Positions 16,517-25,192 of a stretch of 39,684 nucleotides of DNA are shown piece after piece; position 1 is the first letter of the stretch; each line of letters starts with the position of its first letter. The stretch lies in NCBI RefSeq assembly GCF_005889745.1, contig NZ_VCKZ01000026.1:1-39684 (forward strand), read 5' to 3'. The DNA comes from Actinomadura geliboluensis. GTDB taxonomy: Bacteria > Actinomycetota > Actinomycetes > Streptosporangiales > Streptosporangiaceae. The position numbers were made by a program, and so were the translations under genes. The notes under the pieces are model-generated. The model had not been told where the DNA came from, ran no database searches, and worked only from the letters and a program-made list of their open reading frames with translations.

Positions 16517-17496
16517 GCGGCCTTGGTGCGGCCCTTCGAGCGGCCGGTGACGGACTGGATGAAGCGGGCCGCGTCGGTCATCGCCTCGCCGGCCTCGGGC
16601 AGGACGCGGTTCAGGATCTGGAAGACGTGCATCTGGCCGTTCCAGACCTGGAGTTCGCAGTCCCCGCCGGCGTTGCGCAGGGCGTCGGCGAACGCCTCGG
16701 CCTCGGTGCGCAGCACCTCGGCGCCGCCGACCTGGATGAGGACGGGCGGCATGTCGGTCCAGGCGCAGGTGAGCAGGGCGAGCCGCGGGTCGTCGAAGCC
16801 GGCCGGGCCCACCACGAGCCGCGCGATCCGGCGCGCCGACGCGGCGCTGATGTAGGGGTCGCGGGCGCGCTCCTGCGCCTGGATGGACAGCTCGCAGGTC
16901 AGGTCCACCCAGGGCGAGAACAGCGCGATGCCGGCGGGGTTCGGCAGGTCGAGCCGGCAGATCTCCCCGGCGAGCACGGCGGCGAGGTGGCCGCCGGCCG
17001 AGTCGCCCGCGATGACGATGCGGGACGCGGGCACGCCCCGCGCGAGGAGCCACCGGTAGGCGGCGACGGCGTCCTCCAGCGGCGCCGGGAACGGATGCTC
17101 GGGGGCCAGCCGGTACCGCAGCGCGAGGACGGGCAGCCCGGTGTCGTGCGCGAGCCGCGACGTCATCGGCCGGTGGGTGCGCGGCGAGCAGGCCACGTAG
17201 CCGCCGCCGTGCAGGTAGAGCACGGCTCCGCGGGGCCGCCTGCTCTTCGCGGCGGCGTCCCGAGGGGCGACCCACTCGCCTCTGACCTGGCGCTCCTCGC
17301 CGTCCTCGTCCTGCCGCTCGTCCAGTCCCTCGATCCGCACACCGGGGTGGGGCCGCATCAGTAATGACGCGGCGTCCACGGTGGAACGGGCGGTCCGGAG
17401 CCCGGTGGTGTGGCCGGGGAGGTACTGCAGGAGAGGCCGGACGCCCAGGCGCAGAGCGCTGCTGATCGCTCGGCTGCGAACGCTCGGGCTGTCCAT
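16513..17496 (-). CDS. HSL-type (family IV) alpha/beta hydrolase, esterase
   Basis: A 327-aa esterase/lipase of the hormone-sensitive-lipase family. The oxyanion motif HGGGY is near residue 96, the nucleophile GDSAGGH near 168, and the catalytic His is in the NGQMHVFQ segment near 295. These enzymes hydrolyse short-chain acyl esters; the natural substrate is unknown. The ATG at 17496 has an excellent ribosome-binding sequence (AAAGGGGGG) just upstream. It is divergent from acuC. Confidence 0.9.
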   Translation of the reverse strand: MDSPSVRSRAISSALRLGVRPLLQYLPGHTTGLRTARSTVDAASLLMRPHPGVRIEGLDERQDEDGEERQVRGEWVAPRDAAAKSRRPRGAVLYLHGGGYVACSPRTHRPMTSRLAHDTGLPVLALRYRLAPEHPFPAPLEDAVAAYRWLLARGVPASRIVIAGDSAGGHLAAVLAGEICRLDLPNPAGIALFSPWVDLTCELSIQAQERARDPYISAASARRIARLVVGPAGFDDPRLALLTCAWTDMPPVLIQVGGAEVLRTEAEAFADALRNAGGDCELQVWNGQMHVFQILNRVLPEAGEAMTDAARFIQSVTGRSKGRTKAA

Positions 17497-17646
17497 GGAC
17501 CCCCCTTTGATGTTTTCGTGTCGTGTGATCGGTATGCCCGTTTTTGGCGGGTAACTCACGTCACAGTGCCGGAACCGGGCCGGGGCGTCCGGCGGGCGCC
17601 CCGGCGGACGCCCGGACATGTGAGCCAGGCCACGTGATGCTCGCGA

Positions 17647-17652
17647 TACCGT
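17647..17652 (+). promoter_or_regulatory. Predicted -10 box of acuC
   Basis: TACCGT ends six bases before the ATG at 17659; leaderless start inferred. Confidence 0.45.
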
Positions 17653-17658
17653 GAGGTC

Positions 17659-18873
17659 ATGCGCGGTCCCGATTCGTCCCCATCCTCCGATCCCGAGAAC
17701 TGCGGGCTGGCGGTCTTCTGGGACGAGCGGCTCATCTCCTACGACTTCGGTCCCGGGCACCCCATGAACCCCGTGCGCGTCGAGCTGACGATGGCGCTGG
17801 CGCGCGAACTCGGCGTCCTGGACCGTCCCAACGTGCGGGTGTCGCCGTTCGAGGCGGCCGACGACAAGCTGCTGCGGCTCGTCCACGAGGAGTCCTACAT
17901 CGCGGCGGTCAAGCACGCCGGCGCGACCGGGCTGCCGGACGGGCGGCACGGGCTCGGCACCACCGACAACCCGATCTTCCTCGGCATGCACGACGCGTCC
18001 GCCCTGGTCGCGGGCGCCTCGGTCGCCGCCGCCGAGGCCGTGTGGACGGGCTCGGCCGAGCACGGCGCCAACATCTCCGGCGGCCTGCACCACGCGCTCC
18101 CCGGCGCCGCCAGCGGCTTCTGCGTCTACAACGACCCGGCGATCGCGATCGCGTGGCTGCTGGAGAACGGCGCCGAGCGGGTCGCCTACGTCGACATCGA
18201 CGTCCACCACGGCGACGGCGTCCAGGCCGCGTTCTACGACGACCCGCGGGTGCTGACGATCAGCCTGCACGAGTCGCCGCGCACGCTGTTCCCCGGCACC
18301 GGCTTCCCGGACGAGACGGGCGCCGAGGGCACGGCCGTCAACATCTCGCTGCCGCCCGGCACCGGCGACCGGCCGTGGCTGCGCGCGTTCGACGCGATCG
18401 TCCCGCCGCTGCTGCGCCGGTTCCGGCCCGACGTCCTCGTCACCCAGCAGGGCGCCGACGGGCACGCGCTCGACCCGCTCGCGCACCTGATCCTCAGCGT
18501 GGACGGGCAGCGGACGGCCTACGAGCGGCTGCACCGGCTGGCGCACGAGACCGCGGGCGGCCGCTGGGTGCTCACCGGTGGCGGCGGCTACGAGCTGGTC
18601 CAGGTCGTCCCGCGCGCGTGGACGCACCTGCTCGCCGAGGCGGCGGGCGGGCGGATCCCGCCGGACACCGCGACCCCGGAGACGTGGCGCGACTTCGTCC
18701 GGCTGCGGACCGACGAGATAGCCCCGCGCCGGATGACGGACGGGACCGACGTGGTGGAGTACGGCAGGTGGGGGGACGGCTACGACCCGGCGAACCCGGT
18801 CGACCAGGCGATCCTGGCGACGCGGCGGGCGGTCTTCCCCGAGCACGGCCTCGACCCGATGACCGACGAGTGA
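17659..18873 (+). CDS. acuC: Acetoin utilization protein AcuC (histone deacetylase fold)
   Basis: A 404-aa zinc-dependent deacetylase of the arginase/HDAC fold. In Bacillus AcuC deacetylates and activates acetyl-CoA synthetase. Motifs are GPGHPMNPVR, the His pair in SGGLHHALPG, the zinc ligands in YVDIDVHHGDGVQ, QQGADGHALDPL and the catalytic-loop LTGGGGYEL. The start is supported by the adjacent -10 box. The phosphatase-like gene follows after 11 bases, so the two form an operon. Confidence 0.94.
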   Translation: MRGPDSSPSSDPENCGLAVFWDERLISYDFGPGHPMNPVRVELTMALARELGVLDRPNVRVSPFEAADDKLLRLVHEESYIAAVKHAGATGLPDGRHGLGTTDNPIFLGMHDASALVAGASVAAAEAVWTGSAEHGANISGGLHHALPGAASGFCVYNDPAIAIAWLLENGAERVAYVDIDVHHGDGVQAAFYDDPRVLTISLHESPRTLFPGTGFPDETGAEGTAVNISLPPGTGDRPWLRAFDAIVPPLLRRFRPDVLVTQQGADGHALDPLAHLILSVDGQRTAYERLHRLAHETAGGRWVLTGGGGYELVQVVPRAWTHLLAEAAGGRIPPDTATPETWRDFVRLRTDEIAPRRMTDGTDVVEYGRWGDGYDPANPVDQAILATRRAVFPEHGLDPMTDE

Positions 18874-18884
18874 GGCCGAGGACC

Positions 18885-19742
18885 ATGGAGACGGCACCGA
18901 GCCGGGGCGAGCTGCGCGCCCACCTCGTCCGGACGATGATCGCCGGCGAGGTGGCGACGCCGCGCCAGAACAACCTGCTGCACTACCGGCGGATGGCCGC
19001 CGGGAACCCGTACTACCAGTTCGGCCTGGAGCTGAAGCCGTCGTGGACGGAGCGGACCGTGCTGGAGATGATGGTCGAGCGCTGCGGCGTCGACCCCGAC
19101 CCGGCGCACCTGTTCGGGGACGACACCATCGACCCCGACATCACGATCGACATGCTGGAGGCGATGGGCGAGCGCATCGGCCTCGCCGCCCGCCGGCGGG
19201 AGAACGTGGTCGTCGCGACGGGCCATCCGGCGACGCTGACGCCGCTGTACCAGGCGGTCGCGCGGGCGCTGGCGGCGGCGGGCTGCCGGGTGCTGACGCC
19301 CGCGGCCGGCTGGACGTACGAGATCGAGACCGGGTACGGCGGCTCGGACCTGCGCCGCATCGTGTACGCCGAACCGGGCGTCGCGATGCTGGAGGGCGAC
19401 GACCGGCGGACGCACCACACGCACGACCCGCACCCGATGGAGGCCATGCTCCGGGAGCTCTCCTCCGGGGCCGCCACTAGCGCTTCCGCGGGTCCTGCGG
19501 AAGCTAAACCTGATATCTGGCCGGATCTGGCCATCGCCGATCACGGCTGGGCCGGCGCCGCCGGCCAGGCGGGCATCGACACCGTGGGGTTCGCGGACTG
19601 TAACGACCCGGCGCTGTTCGCCGGCGCCGCCGAAGGCAAGATCGACGTGGTCGTGCCGCTCGACGACGGCGTCTCCCCGCACCACTACGCGCCGCTGACC
19701 GCCTACATCCTTGATCGCGCCGGCCTTCTCCCGCCGGCCTGA
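18885..19742 (+). CDS. Phosphatase-like protein
   Basis: A 285-aa protein of a family commonly annotated as phosphatase in actinomycetes; I cannot name a verified substrate. Visible conserved segments are TPRQNNLLHYRRMA, VVATGHPATLTPLYQA, the His-rich HHTHDPHPMEAML, ADHGWAGAAGQAG and FADCNDPALF. The ATG has GAGG nine bases upstream and sits 11 bases after acuC. Codons 198-210 (19476-19514) form a linker with many A/T-ending codons and an 8-bp hairpin, unlike the rest of the gene; see findings. Confidence 0.8.
   Translation: METAPSRGELRAHLVRTMIAGEVATPRQNNLLHYRRMAAGNPYYQFGLELKPSWTERTVLEMMVERCGVDPDPAHLFGDDTIDPDITIDMLEAMGERIGLAARRRENVVVATGHPATLTPLYQAVARALAAAGCRVLTPAAGWTYEIETGYGGSDLRRIVYAEPGVAMLEGDDRRTHHTHDPHPMEAMLRELSSGAATSASAGPAEAKPDIWPDLAIADHGWAGAAGQAGIDTVGFADCNDPALFAGAAEGKIDVVVPLDDGVSPHHYAPLTAYILDRAGLLPPA
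19482..19504. repeat. Intragenic hairpin inside the phosphatase-like gene
   Basis: GCTTCCGC (19482-19489) pairs with GCGGAAGC (19497-19504) around a seven-base loop, with TA/TA pairing possible outside a small bulge. Confidence 0.6.
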
Positions 19743-19784
19743 GTCCCCTTACCGCCGGGCTGGACGGAGCTGGCGCCCGCTTCA

Positions 19785-19805
19785 CCTGTCACGCGGTGTG
19801 ACAGG
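19785..19805. promoter_or_regulatory. BldD-type palindrome upstream of the bdtA-like gene
   Basis: CCTGTCAC and GTGACAGG surround GCGGT. The central 15 bases match the Streptomyces BldD consensus nTnACnCwGnGTnAn at every fixed position except the centre (G instead of A/T). Two further GTCACCCG half-sites occur at 19947 and 20047. It could alternatively terminate the phosphatase-like gene, which ends 42 bases before it. Confidence 0.55.
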
Positions 19806-19993
19806 GCGGCCGTAGCGGGGCGCATGGGCTTGCGCAGCGCCATCGGTGACTGCGGAACCGCAGGTCAAAGCGTGGTCCTGGTTGACAACCGTTCGTCGCG
19901 ACACGGTCAGTGCCGTCGCGTCCACGCTGTGTGCGGGAGCAGCACTGTCACCCGGCGGTCAGGTCGGGGACGGAAATGTGCGGAACTCCCCTC

Positions 19994-20021
19994 TTGCGAC
20001 TCCCGATACGCGATTTACGCT
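19994..20021 (+). promoter_or_regulatory. Predicted promoter of the bdtA-like gene
   Basis: TTGCGA (19994-19999), a 16-base spacer and TACGCT (20016-20021). The leader would be about 65 bases and end in the AGAGGG ribosome-binding sequence. Confidence 0.45.
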
Positions 20022-20092
20022 GGAGAAGTACACGTGCGTGATCAAAGTCACCCGAAGGGCCGGTGCGCGGCACGTGTGGAAGAGGGCGTCCG

Positions 20093-20296
20093 ATGACCTC
20101 AGGCGAGCGACCTCTGAGCGAGGTCAGGTTCCTGACCGTGGCCGAAGTGGCGGCGGTGATGCGGGTGTCCAAGATGACCGTCTACCGCCTCGTCCACTCG
20201 GGCGAGCTTCCCGCGATCCGCGTGGGCCGCTCGTTCCGGGTTCCCGAGCAGGCCGTCCACGACTACCTGCGCGACGCGTACATCGAAGCCGGATAG
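20093..20296 (+). CDS. bdtA: Excisionase/MerR-like small DNA-binding protein (BdtA/Rv0500A type)
   Basis: A 67-aa protein that is almost entirely one winged helix-turn-helix of the excisionase family: FLTVAEVAAVMRVSKMTVYR, then ELPAIRVGRSFRV and a short C-terminal helix. Its size and place between proC/acuC and bS22 match M. tuberculosis Rv0500A and, as I recall, S. coelicolor bdtA (SCO3328), a BldD target. It is related to but distinct from BldC. The ATG follows AGAGGG by six bases. It likely acts as a DNA-binding regulator; targets are unknown. Confidence 0.85.
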   Translation: MTSGERPLSEVRFLTVAEVAAVMRVSKMTVYRLVHSGELPAIRVGRSFRVPEQAVHDYLRDAYIEAG

Positions 20297-20602
20297 CGGG
20301 TAAGGGCGGGGCATGAGCCACGACCCCGCCGCGAACTCGACACCCGGCCGCGCAGGGGGCGTCGGGGCGATCCCCGCGGATCGTCCCGGAGCTGGGGAAG
20401 CAGGACGAGGACCGGCCGGCGGCCGCACCGCGGCCACCGGAGCCGGCGTCCGGGGAACGGGGGCGAGCGGCCCCCGCGCTCCGCGATCCGGCGAGACGGT
20501 CCGGACACCGAGCGGGACGGGCGGCAGGTCCGCCCGCCCCGGCGGAACGGTGCCCGGCGCCGTGCGACGCGCGGTGCCGGACGCCGCGCGATGCACGCGA
20601 CA

Positions 20603-20638
20603 CGTTCGACACGTGCTATGCGTTCGACACGTGCCATG
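20603..20638. repeat. Two-copy 18-bp tandem repeat with CACGTG core
   Basis: CGTTCGACACGTGCTATG is followed directly by the same unit with one change (CCATG). Each copy contains the palindrome CACGTG, 18 bp apart. It lies about 210 bases upstream of the bS22 start. Confidence 0.65.
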
Positions 20639-20797
20639 TGCGCGGGAGAACGGGGCGCCGGCGTGCGCCGCGGCGGGGCCGGCGGGACCGGTCCCGGGCA
20701 TCGCGGCCCGCGCCGCGGGTGGGGTGCGGCATGATCTCCATCTGTTCGGCGGTACCCTTGGGCGGCGGACCGTGCGCGCTCACCGAGCCATGCTCGC

Positions 20798-20824
20798 TTG
20801 CGGCGCGGTCGCCTCCTGCACAAT
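20798..20824 (+). promoter_or_regulatory. Possible promoter of the bS22-epimerase-acyltransferase operon
   Basis: TTGCGG (20798-20803), a 15-base spacer and CACAAT (20819-20824). The spacer is short and the -10 lacks its first T, so this is tentative. Confidence 0.35.
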
Positions 20825-20847
20825 CCCGATACGCCGAGCGAGGTCCC

Positions 20848-20946
20848 GTGGGCTCTGTCATCAAGAAGCGTCGCAAGCGCATGGCGAAGAAGAAGCACCG
20901 CAAGCTGCTGAAGAAGACGCGCATCCAGCGCCGCAACAAGAAGTGA
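20848..20946 (+). CDS. Small ribosomal protein bS22 (AURKAIP1/COX24 domain)
   Basis: A 32-aa, extremely basic protein beginning MGSVIKKRRKRMAKKKHRK. It matches actinobacterial bS22, a late addition to the small subunit near the decoding region seen in mycobacterial ribosome structures and equivalent to Rv0500B. The GTG start has GAGG four bases upstream. The codons for the Lys run are almost all AAG. It is the first gene of a probable operon with the epimerase, 38 bases later. Often missed by annotation because of its length. Confidence 0.95.
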   Translation: MGSVIKKRRKRMAKKKHRKLLKKTRIQRRNKK

Positions 20947-20984
20947 TCACACCGGCAGCTCAGCCGTAAGGGGTGGGGCGCACA

Positions 20985-21989
20985 GTGTCCTCCATGCCCA
21001 CCGCCGCGGCCCGTGTCGTCCTCGTCACGGGCGTGTCCCGTTTCCTGGGGGCGCGGGTCGCGAACGCGCTCCAGGCGGACCCGGGCATCGAGCGCGTCAT
21101 CGGCGTGGACACGGTGCCGCCCACCGAGGGCCTCGGGCGCACCGAGTTCGTCCGCGTGGACATCCGCACGCCCGGCATCGCGAAGATCATCGCGTCCGCC
21201 GGGGTGGACACCGTGGTGCACCTCAACCTGGTGACCTCCTCCTCCGCCTCCCGGGCGAAGGCCAAAGAGCTCAACATCATCGGCACGATGCAGCTGCTCG
21301 CGGCGTGCCAGCGCTCGCCCGACATGCGCAAGCTCGTCGTGCGGTCCTCGGCCGCCGTGTACGGCTCGTCGCCGATGGACCCGGCCGTGTTCACCGAGCG
21401 GGACGAGCCCGCCGAGCCGCCGCGGTCCGGCTACGCCAAGGACGCGGTCGAGGTGGAGGGCTACGTCCGGGGGCTGATGCGGCGCCGCTCCGACCTGACC
21501 GTGTCGGTGCTGCGGTTCGCGAACTTCCTCGGCCCCGGCGTCGACTCGCCGCTCACCCGGTACCTGCACCTGCCGGTCGTCCCGACCGTGCTCGGGTTCG
21601 ACCCGCGGCTGCAGTTCGTCCACGAGGACGACGGCGTCGAGGTGCTGCGCCGCATGACCACCGAGGACCACCCCGGCTGCTTCAACGTCGCCGGGGAAGG
21701 CGTGCTGCTGCTGTCCCAGGCGCTCCGCCGGGCGGGGCGGCCGTACCTGCCGGTCCCGTCGCCGTCCATCTCGGTGCTCGGCGACATGGGGCGCCGCTTC
21801 GCGGGCCTGTCCGGGTTCTCGCCCGAGTTGCTGCGCTGGCTGACCTACGGCCGGGTCATCGACGTCACCGCCCTGGAGACCGAGCTGGCGTGGCGTCCCA
21901 AGTACAGCTCCGAGGCCGCGTTCGCCGACTTCGCCGCCGCGCAGGGCCTCGGCCACGGCCGCCTCACGCATCTGCTCGGACGCGCCTGA
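20985..21989 (+). CDS. NAD-dependent epimerase/dehydratase (GalE2-like)
   Basis: A 334-aa extended short-chain dehydrogenase. The NAD-binding motif is VLVTGVSRFLGARV (a variant of GxxGxxG), VVHLNLVTSS follows, and the active site has Ser-Ser with YAKD (YxxxK replaced by Y-A-K-D). The changed active site suggests that catalysis may differ from UDP-sugar epimerases. It corresponds in order to Rv0501. The GTG at 20985 is preferred, with GGGG six bases upstream; a GTG at 20973 and an ATG at 20994 are alternatives. The acyltransferase follows after 13 bases. Confidence 0.87.
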   Translation: MSSMPTAAARVVLVTGVSRFLGARVANALQADPGIERVIGVDTVPPTEGLGRTEFVRVDIRTPGIAKIIASAGVDTVVHLNLVTSSSASRAKAKELNIIGTMQLLAACQRSPDMRKLVVRSSAAVYGSSPMDPAVFTERDEPAEPPRSGYAKDAVEVEGYVRGLMRRRSDLTVSVLRFANFLGPGVDSPLTRYLHLPVVPTVLGFDPRLQFVHEDDGVEVLRRMTTEDHPGCFNVAGEGVLLLSQALRRAGRPYLPVPSPSISVLGDMGRRFAGLSGFSPELLRWLTYGRVIDVTALETELAWRPKYSSEAAFADFAAAQGLGHGRLTHLLGRA

Positions 21990-22002
21990 AAGGGAGGCCC
22001 GG

Positions 22003-22977
<975 letters not shown>

Positions 22978-23008
22978 CCAGGGCCCGACCCGAATCAGCC
23001 GACCGGGG

Positions 23009-23854
23009 TCAGCCGGTCGTGAACCCGTGCAGCTTGCCCGGGTTCAGGACCCACAGCAGCCGGTCGACGCCCGCGTCCGACGCGCTGATCGCCAGCAGCG
23101 CGAACGGGGTGCCGTCCCGCGACACGAGCGCCGCCGGGCGGCCGTTCGCCTCGACCCACGCGACCGTCGCGCCCGGCCAGAACCGGGGCGCGAACGCCAC
23201 GACGAACTTCGCGACCCGCGCGCGTCCGGCCACCGGGATCCGCGCGGCGCCGCGCACCGCGCCGCCGCCGTCGCTGTAGCTGACCGCGTCCTCGGCGAGC
23301 AGTTCCTCCAGCGCGCCGAGGTCGCCGGTGCGGGCCGCCGCGATGAACGCCTCCAGCAGCCGCCGGTGCTCGGTCCGGCTCACCGGGGTGCGGCGCTCCG
23401 CCGCGATCCGCCGCCGCGCCCGGCTGGCGAGCTGCCGCGCGTTCGCCTCCGTCACCCGCAGGATCGCCGCGATCTCGGCGAACGGGTAGTCGAACGACTC
23501 GCGCAGCACGTACGCCGCCCGCTCCGGCGGGGACAGCCGCTCCAGCATCAGCAGGACGGCCAGCTCCACGTCCGCGGCCTGCTCGGCGCCCGCCTCCGGG
23601 CCGCCGCCGGTGTCCACGGGCTCGGGCAGCCACGGGCCCACGTAGTGCTCGTGCCGCTTCCGCGCGGACCGCACCACGTTGATCGCCAGCCGGGTCGCCA
23701 CCGTCACCAGGAACGCGGCCGGGTCGCGCACGTCCGCGCGCTCCACCGTCTGCCAGCGGAGCCAGGTCTCCTGGACGACGTCCTCCGCCTCGGTGACGCT
23801 GCCGAGCATCTGGTACGCGATGCCGAACAGCCGGGGCCGCATCTCCGCGAACAC
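23009..23854 (-). CDS. sigJ: ECF41 sigma factor (SigJ type) with SnoaL-like C-terminus
   Basis: At least 281 aa. Region 2 (about residues 5-70: RLFGIAYQMLGSVTEAEDVVQETWLRW, here split) and region 4 (about 105-155, ending ARQLASRARRR) are followed by a SnoaL-like domain. The ECF41 hallmarks are all present: WLPEP in the linker, DGGG near residue 210 and NPGKL near the C-terminus. In ECF41 the extra domain controls activity instead of an anti-sigma factor. The GTG at 23854 lacks a ribosome-binding site; a strong GGAGGGG and a -10 box point to initiation about 30 bases upstream, where only ACG is in frame. It is divergent from ltrA. Confidence 0.9.
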   Translation of the reverse strand: MFAEMRPRLFGIAYQMLGSVTEAEDVVQETWLRWQTVERADVRDPAAFLVTVATRLAINVVRSARKRHEHYVGPWLPEPVDTGGGPEAGAEQAADVELAVLLMLERLSPPERAAYVLRESFDYPFAEIAAILRVTEANARQLASRARRRIAAERRTPVSRTEHRRLLEAFIAAARTGDLGALEELLAEDAVSYSDGGGAVRGAARIPVAGRARVAKFVVAFAPRFWPGATVAWVEANGRPAALVSRDGTPFALLAISASDAGVDRLLWVLNPGKLHGFTTG

Positions 23855-23890
23855 CGACGCGGCGTCGTCGAGCGAATCGTCCGTGGTGGT

Positions 23891-23926
23891 CCCCTCCGCC
23901 GCTCCGGCCCCGACCGCCCCAGTTTA
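23891..23926 (-). promoter_or_regulatory. Predicted -10 box and ribosome-binding site of the ECF41 gene
   Basis: On the minus strand TAAACT (23921-23926) matches TANNNT, and GGAGGGG (23891-23897) lies about 15 bases after the predicted transcription start. The site sits six bases before an in-frame ACG. Confidence 0.45.
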
Positions 23927-23990
23927 TTTCGCCCGGCTCCGGGAGCACGCCCGGCCCGCTCGATTCTCCGGCGCGGGCGGGCCGCCGCTC

Positions 23991-23996
23991 TAGGGT
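23991..23996 (+). promoter_or_regulatory. Predicted -10 box of the LtrA gene
   Basis: TAGGGT ends six bases before the ATG at 24003; leaderless start inferred. Confidence 0.45.
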
Positions 23997-24002
23997 GAGC
24001 GG

Positions 24003-25151
24003 ATGCCGTCGATCCGCACCCGGATGGTTCCGCGCGACCTGGCCGAACCGCACCGCGCATCCAGCCCGCTGGAACTGCTCTTCGACCTGACCTTCGTCGC
24101 GGCCGTCTCGCAGGCCGCCGGGCGGCTCGCCCACGCGATCGAGCAGGGCCACGCGGGGGACGCCGTCGCGCCGTTCCTCGCCGTGTTCTTCGCCATCTGG
24201 TGGGCGTGGATGAACTTCACCTGGTTCGCGTCCGCGTACGACACCGACGACGTCCCGTACCGGATCATGACGTTCGTGCAGATGGCGGGCGTCCTGCTCC
24301 TCGCGGCGGGGGTGCCCGCCGCGTTCGACGGCGACTTCGCCACGGTCACCTTCGGTTACCTCCTCATGCGGGTCGGCCTGGTCGGCCTGTGGCTGCGCGC
24401 AGCGGCCGCCCATCCGGAGGGGCGCGCGACGGCGCTCCGCTACGCCGTGGGCGTCTCGCTCGTCCAGGTGCTGTGGGTGTCCCGGCTCGCGCTGCCGGGC
24501 GGAGGGCCGTGGTGGGTGTTCCTCGTCCTCGTCCTGCTCGACCTGTCCGTGCCGCCGATCGCCGAGCGCAGCGGCATGACGACCTGGCACCCGCACCACA
24601 TCGCCGAACGGTACGGGCTGTTCACGATCATCCTGCTCGGCGAGAGCGTCCTCGCCGCGACGAACGCCGTGCAGGACGTCGTCGCGCACGGCCTGCACGC
24701 CGACCTCGTCACGATCGCGCTGTCGGGCCTCGCCATCCTGTTCACCCTCTGGTGGATCTACTTCTCCGAACCCGCCGGCGAGGGGCTCGCGGCCCGCCGC
24801 GACTGGTGCTTCGTCTGGGGCTACGGCCACTACCTGATCTTCGCGGCGCTGGCCGCGCTCGGCGCCGGGCTGGAGGTCGCGGTCGCCTCGGCCGGGGAGG
24901 CGCACGTGGACGAGCAGACCGCGGTCGCCGCCGTCGCCGTCCCGATCGCCGTGGTCCTCGTCATGCTGTGGGCCCTGCACGCGCCCATGCGGCGGACCGT
25001 CCTGCGGCCCGAACTCATCGGGATCACGGCGGTCCTCGTCCTGCTCACCGCGTTCGCCGCCCCCGGCATCGGCGTCGCCGGCGGCGTCATCGTGATCGCG
25101 GCCCTGCTCGTCCTGCTGCTGGCCGCCACCCTGGCGCGGCGCGCACAATGA
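24003..25151 (+). CDS. Low temperature requirement protein A (LtrA) family
   Basis: A 382-aa polytopic membrane protein with about ten to eleven hydrophobic helices. The N-terminal family signature SPLELLFDLTFVAAVSQ is clear, as is the middle ERYGLFTIILLGESVLA. LtrA was named for a Listeria cold-growth phenotype; its biochemical role is unknown. It precedes the P450 gene on the same strand, 41 bases away, so co-transcription is possible. Confidence 0.9.
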   Translation: MPSIRTRMVPRDLAEPHRASSPLELLFDLTFVAAVSQAAGRLAHAIEQGHAGDAVAPFLAVFFAIWWAWMNFTWFASAYDTDDVPYRIMTFVQMAGVLLLAAGVPAAFDGDFATVTFGYLLMRVGLVGLWLRAAAAHPEGRATALRYAVGVSLVQVLWVSRLALPGGGPWWVFLVLVLLDLSVPPIAERSGMTTWHPHHIAERYGLFTIILLGESVLAATNAVQDVVAHGLHADLVTIALSGLAILFTLWWIYFSEPAGEGLAARRDWCFVWGYGHYLIFAALAALGAGLEVAVASAGEAHVDEQTAVAAVAVPIAVVLVMLWALHAPMRRTVLRPELIGITAVLVLLTAFAAPGIGVAGGVIVIAALLVLLLAATLARRAQ

Positions 25152-25192
25152 GGAGTCCGTGCATGATCGAGCGGCCCTGAGGTGGAGGCGCC

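Larger units (their letters stand above)
19743..20092. other. 350-base non-coding region dense in palindromes
   Basis: Besides the BldD-type site it contains CTGCGG-AA-CCGCAG (19850-19863), which can extend to TGAC/GTCA with one bulge, and the odd palindrome GGTTG-A-CAACC (19880-19890), which includes a perfect TTGACA without a convincing -10 box. I see no gene; the open frames crossing it have no protein-like composition. It is best read as a large upstream regulatory region for the HTH gene. Confidence 0.5.
20297..20847. other. 551-base gap without a supported gene
   Basis: Very GC-rich and low in complexity. A frame from 20313 has a plausible ribosome-binding site but encodes Gly/Ala/Arg-rich sequence, runs into the bS22 gene in another frame and resembles no family. 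The supported contents are the 18-bp tandem repeat at 20603-20638 and the promoter of the bS22 gene near the right end. Confidence 0.5.

Noticed and set aside
19880..19890. TTGACA as a strong promoter for the bdtA-like gene
   Set aside because: No acceptable -10 box 15-19 bases downstream; the TTGCGA/TACGCT pair at 19994-20021 is better.
20603..20638. CRISPR-like repeat
   Set aside because: Only two directly adjacent copies with no spacer.
20313..20969. Plus-strand frame with a possible ribosome-binding site before bS22
   Set aside because: Low-complexity sequence that overlaps all of bS22 in another frame; no family resemblance.
22995..25148. 717-codon minus-strand frame over sigJ and ltrA
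   Set aside because: Low-complexity Arg/Gly/Asp-rich sequence without motifs, overlapping two well-supported genes.
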